Shown: piece by piece, positions 47,025 through 54,855 of the stretch | Layout: every line of letters starts with the position of its first letter | How positions within the stretch are numbered: position 1 is the first letter of the stretch | Source: Campylobacter taeniopygiae | Lineage (GTDB): Bacteria > Campylobacterota > Campylobacteria > Campylobacterales > Campylobacteraceae | Length of the DNA stretch: 64,000 nt | NCBI RefSeq assembly: GCF_005406225.1 | Contig: NZ_NXLY01000002.1 | Coordinates: forward strand, 62,001 to 126,000 | Direction: 5' to 3' | Position numbers and translations under genes: made by a program | The notes under the pieces: model-generated | What the model was told of the DNA's origin: nothing | The model's database searches: none | The model's input: the letters and a program-made list of their open reading frames with translations, nothing else

Positions 47025-47064
47025 TAAGATTTATAATTATCATTTTTATTTTGAAAGGAAAACG

Positions 47065-47685
47065 ATGAAAAAAATATTAATTATTTTGGGATTTTTATTT
47101 AGTTTTGTATATGCTCAAGAAGATTTAGTCAAAAAAGGAGTTGAAGCTTATAGCAAGGGTGATTATCTGACAGCTTTAAAATATTTTCAAAAAACTTGTG
47201 ATTTAAAAGATGGTGAGGGTTGCAGTAATCTTGGATTTATGTATGCATTTGGATTAAAAGTTAATAAAAATTATTTTAAAGCTATGGAATTATTTAAAAA
47301 AGCTTGTGATTTAAAAAATGGTGACGGATGCAGTAGACTTGGGGTTATGTATCAAGAGGGAATAGGTATTAAAAAAGATCTTTCTAAAGCTTTAGAGTTT
47401 TATAAGAAAGCTTGTGATTTAAATCATGGTTTTGGATGTTGCAATCTTGGGATTATGTATGCAGATGGAACAGGTGTTAAAAAAGATATTTCTAAAGCTT
47501 TAGAGTTTTTTGAAAAATCTTGTGATTTAAATGACGATCTTGGGTGTTATTATCTTGGTGCTATGTATGAAGATGGAATAGATGTTAAAAAAGATATTTC
47601 TAAAGCTTTAGAGTTTTATAAGAAATCTTGTGATTTATCAGGGGAAGATGAAGCTTGTCAAAGTTATATAAGGCTCAAAAAATAA
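47065..47685 (+). CDS. Secreted Sel1-repeat (SLR) cysteine-rich protein, Hcp-like
   Basis: 206-residue protein with a signal peptide (1-17, cut after VYA) and about five 36-residue Sel1-like repeats. Each repeat has the form KALEFYKKACDLNxGxGCxNLGxMYxxGxGVKKDxS, with two Cys per repeat spaced for an internal disulfide. The ribosome site AAAGGAAAA is strong. Resembles Helicobacter HcpA/B periplasmic or secreted proteins; substrate unknown. It lies directly before bioF (9-base gap) and may be co-transcribed. The repeats are nearly identical in DNA. Confidence 0.88.
   Translation: MKKILIILGFLFSFVYAQEDLVKKGVEAYSKGDYLTALKYFQKTCDLKDGEGCSNLGFMYAFGLKVNKNYFKAMELFKKACDLKNGDGCSRLGVMYQEGIGIKKDLSKALEFYKKACDLNHGFGCCNLGIMYADGTGVKKDISKALEFFEKSCDLNDDLGCYYLGAMYEDGIDVKKDISKALEFYKKSCDLSGEDEACQSYIRLKK
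47368..47640 (+). repeat. 108-bp intragenic tandem repeats in the SLR gene
   Basis: Three successive 108-bp units share long identical blocks. For example 47476-47509 and 47584-47617 are identical over 34 bases, exactly 108 bases apart, and the unit beginning at 47368 differs by few bases. Such identity favours gain or loss of whole 36-residue repeats by recombination. Confidence 0.75.
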
Positions 47686-47694
47686 AGCTTAAAT

Positions 47695-48837
47695 ATGCAA
47701 ATTGTACAAATTTTAGATGAATTAAAAAAACAAGATAATTTTAGAATTTTACGCCCACTAAGGCATGAAGGAAAATATGTCTATAAAGAAGGCAAAAAGC
47801 TTTTAAATTTAGCCTCAAATGATTATCTAGCGCTCTCTTATGATAAAGAATTAAAAGAAGAATTTCTAAGCACTTTAAAAGATGAAAATCTATTTTTTTC
47901 AAGCTCAAGTTCAAGAAGCTTGAGTGGGAATTTTGAAATTTATGAAGAATTAGAAGATTATTTAAAAGCTGATTTTAAAAATAAAGAAATACTTCATTTT
48001 AACAGCGGATATCATTTGAATTTATCCTGTATAGCCGCACTTTCAAGCTTAGATAAAACTCTTTTTTTGGCTGATAAATTTATCCATGCGAGTATGATTG
48101 ATGGATTAAGACTCAATGGAGCTAATTTTTTTCGCTATAAACACAATGATTTAGATCATTTAGTATCTTTGATCCAAAAACACTATGAAAAATATGAAAA
48201 TATCATCATACTTAGCGAAGCCTTATTTAGCATGGATGGAGATTTTAGCGATCTAAAAGCCCTTGTCGAACTTAAAAAAACTTATCCAAAAATAAAACTC
48301 TATATTGATGAAGCCCATAGTGTTGGATGTTTTGATAAAAAGGGCTTAGGATTTGCAAAATCCCTTGGCTTAGAAAATGAAATTGATTTTTTGGTTTTTA
48401 CCTTTGGAAAAGCTATTGCTTCAATGGGTGCTTGTATGATTTGTGCTAAAAAATATAAAGATTTTTTCATCAATAAAGCACGCGCTTTTATCTATTCTAC
48501 GGCTTTACCTCCTATCAACGTTGCCTTCACGCTTTTTATTTTTAAAAATATGACAAAATTTCAAAATAAAAGAGAAAATTTATATCATCTAAGCCAAAAT
48601 TTTAAAAACAAACTCAAAGAAAAAAAATATCAAATTTTAGGGGATTGTTATATCATTTCTTTGATCTTAGGGGATAATAAAAAAGCCTTAGAAATATCTA
48701 AAATACTTGAAAAAGGTGGCTTATTTGCTCCGGCAATTAAAGAACCTACCGTGCCTAAAAATACAGCTAGAATTCGCTTTTCTATTCACGCAGAACTTAA
48801 TCAAAACGATCTTGATCCGATTTTGGAGTTATTATGA
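47695..48837 (+). CDS. bioF: 8-amino-7-oxononanoate synthase
   Basis: 380-residue PLP enzyme condensing pimeloyl-ACP/CoA with alanine to KAPA. The PLP lysine is in FTFGKAIASMGA; YIDEAHSVGCFD and the N-terminal LNLASNDYLALS are typical. Overlaps bioG by 4 bases; bioF-bioG-bioC form a tight block making and using the pimeloyl chain. Confidence 0.95.
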   Translation: MQIVQILDELKKQDNFRILRPLRHEGKYVYKEGKKLLNLASNDYLALSYDKELKEEFLSTLKDENLFFSSSSSRSLSGNFEIYEELEDYLKADFKNKEILHFNSGYHLNLSCIAALSSLDKTLFLADKFIHASMIDGLRLNGANFFRYKHNDLDHLVSLIQKHYEKYENIIILSEALFSMDGDFSDLKALVELKKTYPKIKLYIDEAHSVGCFDKKGLGFAKSLGLENEIDFLVFTFGKAIASMGACMICAKKYKDFFINKARAFIYSTALPPINVAFTLFIFKNMTKFQNKRENLYHLSQNFKNKLKEKKYQILGDCYIISLILGDNKKALEISKILEKGGLFAPAIKEPTVPKNTARIRFSIHAELNQNDLDPILELL

Positions 48838-49445
48838 AAAATACTTTTTTATACAAAAATCCCAATTGTGATGAATTGATTGTTGTTTTTGGAGGATTTA
48901 CAAGCCATCCAAGTCATTTTTTGCATTTAAAAAGTGAGAAAAATGTTGTATTGTTTTATGATTTTGAAAATTTAGATTTTGAATTTAATTTTAAAGCTTT
49001 TTCAAAAATCAAATTAATAGCCTTTTCCATGGGAATTTGCCTTGCTAATTATCTTTTAAAAGAATACAACTTTAATCAAAAAATTGCTCTCAATGGCACA
49101 AATTTAGGCATCGATAAAGAAAAAGGTATCCATCCTACGCTTTTCAGTAAAACCATAAAAAAATTTAATTTAGAAAATTTTAAAAATTCTTTATTTAAAA
49201 ATCATAAAGATAAAACTAAAAATTTTATTTTTAAAGATGAAAATGCTTTAAAAAATGAACTTAATGTGCTTTTTGAATTTGCTTTAAAAGAGCAAAAAGA
49301 AAATTTAATTTGGGATAAAATTTACTCAAGCAATCAAGATGAGATCTTTCCACAAAATGCTTTAAAAAAAAGCTTTGAAAATTTAATTTTTCTAAATGAG
49401 CCTCATTTTGCTTTTTTTCATTTTCATTCTTGGGATGAACTTTGA
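48834..49445 (+). CDS. bioG: BioG, pimeloyl-ACP methyl ester esterase
   Basis: 203-residue alpha/beta hydrolase that removes the methyl group from pimeloyl-ACP methyl ester, ending the BioC-dependent branch. The nucleophile elbow is AFSMGICLAN (Ser in FSMGI). The DUF452/BioG pattern is supported by its place between bioF and bioC, both overlapping by 4 bases. The C-terminal LNEPHFAFFHFHSWDEL carries the catalytic His region. Confidence 0.9.
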   Translation: MKNTFLYKNPNCDELIVVFGGFTSHPSHFLHLKSEKNVVLFYDFENLDFEFNFKAFSKIKLIAFSMGICLANYLLKEYNFNQKIALNGTNLGIDKEKGIHPTLFSKTIKKFNLENFKNSLFKNHKDKTKNFIFKDENALKNELNVLFEFALKEQKENLIWDKIYSSNQDEIFPQNALKKSFENLIFLNEPHFAFFHFHSWDEL

Positions 49446-50119
49446 ATTTTTTAAAAGCCAAATCGAGCTATCAAAAAGCTGCAAAAGTGCAAGATTGGAT
49501 GGGAGATAAGCTTTGTGAAAAAATCCCTACAAATGAAATTTTTGATCAAGTCTTTGAATTTGGTTGCGCACAAGGTGAATTCACACAAAAATTAAAAAAG
49601 AAAATCATCTTTGAAAAATACATTTTAAACGACATTTTAGATTACAAAATTCAAGATAAAGTTGAAATTTTTGATATGAATGATATTGCTCATCACCCTT
49701 TAAGCACTCAAAAATTTGATCTTATTGCTTCTAATGCAACCTTACAATGGCTTGATCTAAAAAAAATACTGCCAACCCTTAAAAACATGCTTAACAAAAA
49801 AGGTATTTTACTTTTATCTACTTTTGGTGAAAAAAATTTAGAACAAATCGCACAAAGCACAGGATTTTCTTTAAACTATCTTTCTCTTTTTGAAATAAAA
49901 AAAATCCTACAAGAGTATTTTTTTGAAATTTTTATAGAAGAAGATTTTATCACTTTAGAATTTGAAAGCCCTTTGGAGGTTTTTAGACACTTAAAATTAA
50001 GCGGGGTAAATTCTTTAGGTTATCACGCTTTATCAAAAACTTTTTTAAAAGACTATGAAAAAAGATTTCAAAACAAACTCACCTATCATCCTATTTTTAT
50101 TTATGTAAAAAAAATATAA
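49442..50119 (+). CDS. bioC: BioC, malonyl-ACP O-methyltransferase
   Basis: 225-residue SAM methyltransferase that masks malonyl-ACP so fatty-acid enzymes can elongate it to pimeloyl ester. SAM motif I is VFEFGCAQGEFTQ; post-motif DLIASNATLQWLD is the BioC signature, as in family members with NxxxQW. Starts with a TTG at 49442 in the ATGAACTTTG overlap with bioG. Confidence 0.92.
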   Translation: MNFLKAKSSYQKAAKVQDWMGDKLCEKIPTNEIFDQVFEFGCAQGEFTQKLKKKIIFEKYILNDILDYKIQDKVEIFDMNDIAHHPLSTQKFDLIASNATLQWLDLKKILPTLKNMLNKKGILLLSTFGEKNLEQIAQSTGFSLNYLSLFEIKKILQEYFFEIFIEEDFITLEFESPLEVFRHLKLSGVNSLGYHALSKTFLKDYEKRFQNKLTYHPIFIYVKKI

Positions 50120-50130
50120 AATTATTTTGT

Positions 50131-50136
50131 TATAAT
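50131..50136 (+). promoter_or_regulatory. Putative -10 element of the mod operon
   Basis: TATAAT in the 47-bp gap before modA, 31 bases upstream of its ATG. No palindrome matching a ModE operator was seen, though the gap is short. Confidence 0.5.
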
Positions 50137-50166
50137 CTGGGCAAATTTCCTTAGGAACTATCACAA

Positions 50167-50904
50167 ATGAAAAAAATATTATTTTTTTGTATGTTTTTAT
50201 TTTTATGTCTTAAAGCAGAAAATCTTAGCATTTTTGTCGCTTCTTCAGCTTCAAAAGCTATGAGTGTGATTAAAGATGAATTTTTAAAAACCCATCCAAA
50301 TGATAACATAGAAATGATTTTTGGCGCCTCTGGAAAATATTACCAACTTTTAAAGCAAGGGCGAAAATTTGATTTATTTTTTTCAGCCGATGAAAAATAC
50401 GCCGAGGCGATTTTTAAAGATCAAAACGCCTTAGAAAAACCAAAAATTTATGCTTTGGGTGTTTTAGCCTTATATAGCTTAGACCCAAATTTAATCCATT
50501 TTGAAAATCTCAAAGAAAATTTAACAAAAATCAATCATCTAAGCATAGCAAATCCAAAAATCGCTCCTTATGGAGTTGCCGCTAAAGAAATTTTAGAAAA
50601 ACTTGATCTAAATGAAAGTTTAAAAAATAAAATTATCCTAGGTGATAATATCGCACAACCGGTTTTATATGTTGATTCTAAAGCATCCAAACTTGGCATC
50701 GTGGCTTATTCTTTAGTTTCTCCTATTAATCACCCCAAAGGATACGCAAGTATTATCGATCCAAAATATTTTACCCCTTTAAAGCAAAGCTTTGTGATCA
50801 CAAAATACGCCAAAAATAAAAAATTAGCCTTTGAATTTAGCAATTTTATAGCTTCAACTAAAGCAAAAGAGATTTTTAAAAAATATGGATTTAATACTCC
50901 ATGA
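50167..50904 (+). CDS. modA: ModA, periplasmic molybdate-binding protein
   Basis: 245-residue ABC substrate-binding protein with a signal peptide (about 1-18, ending LKAE). Oxyanion-binding segments VASSASKAMSVI and FGASGKYYQLL carry the Ser residues that hold molybdate; a third is GVAAKEILEKL. Feeds molybdate (or tungstate) to ModBC for molybdopterin enzymes. First gene of modA-TOBE-modB-modC; overlaps the next gene by 4 bases. Confidence 0.94.
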   Translation: MKKILFFCMFLFLCLKAENLSIFVASSASKAMSVIKDEFLKTHPNDNIEMIFGASGKYYQLLKQGRKFDLFFSADEKYAEAIFKDQNALEKPKIYALGVLALYSLDPNLIHFENLKENLTKINHLSIANPKIAPYGVAAKEILEKLDLNESLKNKIILGDNIAQPVLYVDSKASKLGIVAYSLVSPINHPKGYASIIDPKYFTPLKQSFVITKYAKNKKLAFEFSNFIASTKAKEIFKKYGFNTP

Positions 50905-51296
50905 ATATTTTAAAAGGCAAAGTTTGCGAAGTTAATTATCAAGATGATTTGATACTCGTAAAAATAAATTGCGAAAATGAAATTTTTAGGGTTCTAATGC
51001 TTGCTCCATTTAAAGAACTTAAATTAGATCAAGAACTTCAAATGCTTTTTAAAGAACATGAACTTTGTTTTGCCTCGCTAAATTCTAATTTAAGCGTAGA
51101 AAATTCCTTTAAGGCAAAAATTTCAAAAATCAAAGAAGGAAAACTCTTATATCATGTATTTTTCAAATTCCACGATCAAGAACTTTCTAGCTTGATCACC
51201 AAGGAAAAAGCTTTGGAATTGAAACTTTGTCAAAATCAAGAATGGCTTTGCTTTATCAAAGCAAATGATATTATTTTAAGGACAAACAATGCTTGA
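50901..51296 (+). CDS. TOBE/Mop-domain protein, possible molybdate storage or sensing
   Basis: 131-residue protein composed of two TOBE-like (Mop) halves (about 1-65 and 66-131, each starting with a LKGKVCEVNYQDDLILVKI-type strand set). No DNA-binding helix-turn-helix is present, so it is not a full ModE repressor. TOBE domains bind molybdate at oligomer interfaces. Overlaps modA by 4 and modB by 8 bases, so it is made in step with the transporter. Role inferred from domain and context. Confidence 0.75.
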   Translation: MNILKGKVCEVNYQDDLILVKINCENEIFRVLMLAPFKELKLDQELQMLFKEHELCFASLNSNLSVENSFKAKISKIKEGKLLYHVFFKFHDQELSSLITKEKALELKLCQNQEWLCFIKANDIILRTNNA

Positions 51297-51960
51297 TCCT
51301 GTCTTTTTACAAACTCTCTTTCTAACTCTTAAACTAGCTTTTATCACCACTTTTATACTTTTTTTTATAGGTGTTTTTTTAGCTTATATTTTAAGTTTTA
51401 CTCATTTTCCTTTTAAAGCTTTATTACAAACTTGTATCAATTTACCTTTGGTTTTGCCTCCTAGTGTTTTAGGTTTTTATCTTTTGATCAGTTTTTCAGC
51501 CAATACTTTTTTAGGGAATTTTTTGCAAAAATATTTTCACCTTTCTTTGGTTTTTACCTTTGAAGGACTCGTTTTTGCTTCTATTATTTTTTCTCTACCC
51601 TTTATGATCAATCCTTTACAAAGTGCTTTTTCATCGATCAATCAAAATCTCTTAGATGCTTCTTATACTTTAGGCAAAAGCAAAATAACCACGCTTTTTA
51701 AAGTCATCTTACCTAATTGCAAAGCGGGTATTTTTTCAGCTTGTGCCATGAGTTTTGCCCATACTATGGGTGAATTTGGAGTTGTAATGATGATAGGCGG
51801 ACACAAACAAGGCGAAACTTTAGTCGCTAGTATTGCAATTTATGACGAACTTGAAACCTTAAATTACACCCTAGCGCACCAATACGCTTTTACGCTTTTT
51901 ATCCTTTCTTTTGCCATACTTTTAAGCCTATATTTTGTCAATAAAAAGTTAAATTTTTAG
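51289..51960 (+). CDS. modB: ModB, molybdate ABC transporter permease
   Basis: 223-residue inner-membrane permease with about five to six helices. The EAA loop that contacts ModC is NLLDASYTLGKSKITTLFKVILP. ModB-type segments LPPSVLGFYLL and AHTMGEFGVVMMIGG are present. Middle gene of the operon, followed 8 bases later by modC. Confidence 0.95.
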   Translation: MLDPVFLQTLFLTLKLAFITTFILFFIGVFLAYILSFTHFPFKALLQTCINLPLVLPPSVLGFYLLISFSANTFLGNFLQKYFHLSLVFTFEGLVFASIIFSLPFMINPLQSAFSSINQNLLDASYTLGKSKITTLFKVILPNCKAGIFSACAMSFAHTMGEFGVVMMIGGHKQGETLVASIAIYDELETLNYTLAHQYAFTLFILSFAILLSLYFVNKKLNF

Positions 51961-51968
51961 GAAATTAA

Positions 51969-52847
51969 ATGCTAAAACTAGATCTAAAATATCAAGTCAA
52001 TACTAAAAATTTTGAATTTAAAACTCACATTGATCAAGGTGAAATCACAGCTATTTTTGGAGAAAGCGGAGCTGGAAAGACAACTTTGCTTAAAATCATA
52101 GCGGGGTTAATCAAACCAAATTGCGGGTACTTAGAAGTAGATAATGAAATTTGGTTTGATCATAAAAAAAATATCAATCTAAACATACAAAAAAGAAAAA
52201 TAGGTTTTATGTTTCAAGATTATGCTTTATTTCCTAATATGAATGTCAAAGAAAATTTAAGCTACGCAAATAAAAATGAAAAAAAAATCAATGAATTTTT
52301 AGAGCTTATGAATTTAAAAGAATTAGCCAAAGCATATCCTAAAGAACTTTCAGGCGGACAAGCCCAAAGAGTTGCTCTAGCAAGAGCCTTAATAAGAGAG
52401 CCTAAAATTTTGCTTTTAGACGAACCTTTAAGTGCTTTAGATTTTAAAATGCGTATGAATTTACAAGATGAACTTGCAAAAATTTTACATCATTTTAAAA
52501 TCACAACTTTATTTGTAAGCCACGATATAGCTGAAATTTACAAACTAAGCCATAAAATTATAGAAATTCAAAATGGCAAGATCATTAAAAATTTACCCAA
52601 AAATGAATTTTTTACACAAGCAAATTTAAGCGCAAAATTACGCTTTAGCGCGACTTTACTTGAGATTAAAAAAAGCGATATTTTGATCATTTTCACCCTA
52701 CTTCTAAATCAAAACATCGTTAAAATCACACTCAGCGAGGAAGAATTTTTAAAAGATTATCAAGATGTAAAAATCGGCGATACGCTTTTACTTTCTATAA
52801 AAGCTTTTAATCCTATCATCGTAAGGAAAATAAACAAGAAGGAATAA
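51969..52847 (+). CDS. modC: ModC, molybdate ABC transporter ATPase
   Basis: 292-residue ATPase: Walker A GESGAGKTT, signature LSGGQAQRVALARAL, Walker B ILLLDEPLSALD and the switch His in LFVSHDIAE. The C-terminal 70 residues form a short TOBE-type regulatory tail. Shorter than E. coli ModC (352 residues), whose full C-terminal domain may be partly supplied here by the separate TOBE protein. Confidence 0.94.
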   Translation: MLKLDLKYQVNTKNFEFKTHIDQGEITAIFGESGAGKTTLLKIIAGLIKPNCGYLEVDNEIWFDHKKNINLNIQKRKIGFMFQDYALFPNMNVKENLSYANKNEKKINEFLELMNLKELAKAYPKELSGGQAQRVALARALIREPKILLLDEPLSALDFKMRMNLQDELAKILHHFKITTLFVSHDIAEIYKLSHKIIEIQNGKIIKNLPKNEFFTQANLSAKLRFSATLLEIKKSDILIIFTLLLNQNIVKITLSEEEFLKDYQDVKIGDTLLLSIKAFNPIIVRKINKKE

Positions 52848-52849
52848 AA

Positions 52850-53047
52850 ATGAAAAAAATCATCATAAATTTAATTTGCATTTTATTTATCAGTGGATGC
52901 AGTCAAAAAACAACTGAAATAGTAGGCTACAGCATAGCATTTGCACCCTCAATAGCAGTTTCTGCTGTAGGACTTACTGCTCTTGGAGTGCTTTATCCTC
53001 CAATGTGGCTTTTAAGTAAAATTGATAAGAAAACAAGTAAAAATTAA
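52850..53047 (+). CDS. Small lipoprotein of unknown function (65 aa)
   Basis: 65-residue peptide with a lipoprotein signal, lipobox ISGC and Cys17 as anchor. The remaining stretch has a hydrophobic segment (YSIAFAPSIAVSAVGLTALGVLYP). AAGGA is 8 bases before the ATG. It starts 2 bases after modC, so it is likely on the mod transcript. Its stop is followed in the same frame by the decayed ORF beginning at 53048. No function can be assigned. Confidence 0.65.
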   Translation: MKKIIINLICILFISGCSQKTTEIVGYSIAFAPSIAVSAVGLTALGVLYPPMWLLSKIDKKTSKN

Positions 53048-53702
53048 AAGCATTCTTTTTGTAAACTTGTAGATTTATGTCAATCTCAATTGAATCTAGA
53101 TTCAAAAACTACTAATGAAATTTTAAACGAGATTAAACATGAAATTTCTTATTTTAAAAAACGTGAAAAGTATTTTTCTCAAGTATATAATAAATTATTT
53201 GACAGCAAAAATGAAGAATATAAAAAATTCACTCAAGAATATGAAAAAAATACCCAAAAATATATCGATGCTTATAAAAAAGTTCTTGCAAGTGAAGATG
53301 ATACTTGGTTAGCATATTCCAATGAAACAAATAAAAAAATATTGTATGCTTTTTATAAGGCTTATGAACGTTATCCTTTTATTAATAATGCTGAAACATT
53401 AACTGATAATAAAATTTTTGCTGTGAGTGATATAGATTTTGATTATTTTTATTTTGATAATGAGTTTTTAGTAAAAAAAGAAGATGAAGTTCTAGAAAAA
53501 CTCAGCAAAAAACATATTAAAGAATATAAGAAATTTAAAGAAAAAACTTTAGAAAAATCCAAAAAAAATCAATCAAAAAGAAATCGCTTACAATGGTTTT
53601 GTTATATTTTTTCAAATACAAGATGAAAAATTTAAACCTATTTTAGGCTATGTTTCTTACAAGCTTGCAAATGAACCTGATGTGCATTGTACTTTATATT
53701 GA
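53048..53702 (+). pseudogene. Decayed gene: no start codon, frameshift at an eight-A run
   Basis: An open frame begins right after the lipoprotein stop and reads CKLVDLCQSQLNLDSK and onward to 53626, but has no ATG, GTG or ribosome site; only a TTG at 53090 is available. Near 53565-53575 a run of eight A occurs. Removing one A would join the frame to a plausible continuation (INQKEIAYNGFVIFFQIQDE, then LGYVSYKLANEPDVHCTLY) ending at 53702, with a further open stretch after that TGA. The encoded protein is Lys/Tyr-rich and helical, family unknown. Best read as a pseudogene missing its 5' end. Confidence 0.65.
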
Positions 53703-53742
53703 TGGAAAAATGTAATTTATAAAAAAAGATTTAAAAGAATAG

Positions 53743-54066
53743 CTAAGCAAGCATTCTTTTAATATCTTTTAATCTCTTGACGCAAATTTCAAGATCTTTA
53801 TTTTTAGTCGCATTGTCTTTTTTAGCATAGGCGTGCAAAATAAATAATTTCGTTTCAAAAGCATAAAAAATTCTGATCGAATGTCTTGGAGTTTTCAATC
53901 TTATCTTAAAAATATCATCACATCTTGTTTTGCTGTGTTGCTCATCAAGCTTGTTGCCATTTATAGCTAATTCTTGTATCATTTTATAAGCTTTTTCTTT
54001 ATAACTAGACTCAAGGTTATTTATAAATTTCGTGATTTTATTATTATAATAAACGATTTCATACAT
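53743..54066 (-). CDS. RelE/HigB-like toxin (Gp49 family), no partner seen
   Basis: 107-residue basic protein of the RelE/ParE superfamily, closest in pattern to HigB/Gp49-type mRNA interferases: EIVYYNNKITKFINNLE at the start, LAINGNKLDEQHSKTRCDDIFKIRL in the middle, and SIRIFYAFETKLFILHAYAKKDNAT near the end. HigB genes usually precede a HigA antitoxin, but downstream lies only the decayed ORF on the other strand, and upstream comes the beta-lactamase gene. So it looks like an orphan toxin. The ATG has an AAGG site 6 bases upstream. Confidence 0.78.
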   Translation of the reverse strand: MYEIVYYNNKITKFINNLESSYKEKAYKMIQELAINGNKLDEQHSKTRCDDIFKIRLKTPRHSIRIFYAFETKLFILHAYAKKDNATKNKDLEICVKRLKDIKRMLA

Positions 54067-54096
54067 AACAAACCTTTAATTTGTTAATATTTTATC

Positions 54097-54855
54097 TTAT
54101 TTTTTCAAATCCTTAAATAAATAATTTAAATATTGATTTAAAATTTCTTCTCTTTTATATAAATCTTTAAAATTTGAAATTTTAACATTGAGTGCAAAAG
54201 ATTGATAAGAATGAAATTTTTTCAAATAAACAAATCCTACAATCCAAGCAATACTATCATTAAAGCCCGTTTTACCATAAAGAATAAAATCATCATTTTG
54301 TCTTAACTCGATCGTTTTAATGACTTCTTCTTGAATTTTTTTAGAATAAGGAAGTTTTAAATTGGCAAGTTTAAAAAGTAAAGCGGCTTGTTCTTTGGCT
54401 GAAATTTGTAAAGTATTATCAAGCCAAAAAGCATCAATTTTAGAAATTTTTTTATTGCCATAATCAAGCTTGTTTAAATTTTCTTGCATTCTTACTTTGC
54501 CTATTTTTCTAGCAAGTTCTTTAAAAGCAGGCACTTGAGATCTTTTTATAGCTGAAGTTAAATTCGCATCCTGTGCCCAAGAAGATAAAAAGACTTTTTC
54601 GCCTTTATAATGATAAAAAACTTCACTTGTATCTTTGAGTACATGAGAATTTAAAGCGATTAAAGCATTAAAAATTTTAAAAGTAGAAGCTGGAGAAAAA
54701 CGCTCTTTAGCTTTTAAAAAATCATTACTCAAAAACTCTTTACCATCATAAACAATCATTACTCCGCTAAGATTTTGCTCTTTAAAAAAATCTGGCAAAT
54801 TTTTAGCAAAAATAAAATTTTGAAAAAGTAAAAATAAAATAAATATTCTTATCAT
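54097..54855 (-). CDS. Class D (OXA-type) beta-lactamase
   Basis: 252-residue secreted serine beta-lactamase with signal peptide (1-17). All active-site motifs are intact: Ser57-Thr-Phe-Lys60, Ser106-Gln-Val108, Tyr132-Gly-Asn134 and Lys195-Thr-Gly197. It is related to the Campylobacter OXA-61/OXA-184-like enzymes; from memory it differs at many positions from OXA-61, for instance around 70-80 and 165-195. It overlaps the ThiF-like gene by 4 bases, so expression depends on that upstream transcript. In C. jejuni, OXA-61 lies near modC, as this gene does. Confidence 0.94.
   Translation of the reverse strand: MIRIFILFLLFQNFIFAKNLPDFFKEQNLSGVMIVYDGKEFLSNDFLKAKERFSPASTFKIFNALIALNSHVLKDTSEVFYHYKGEKVFLSSWAQDANLTSAIKRSQVPAFKELARKIGKVRMQENLNKLDYGNKKISKIDAFWLDNTLQISAKEQAALLFKLANLKLPYSKKIQEEVIKTIELRQNDDFILYGKTGFNDSIAWIVGFVYLKKFHSYQSFALNVKISNFKDLYKREEILNQYLNYLFKDLKK

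Noticed and set aside
52850..53626. Lipoprotein plus following ORF as one gene by stop-codon read-through
   Set aside because: The frames do line up, but there is no selenocysteine-type context (the stop is TAA) and the second part is itself frameshifted; two separate items are simpler.
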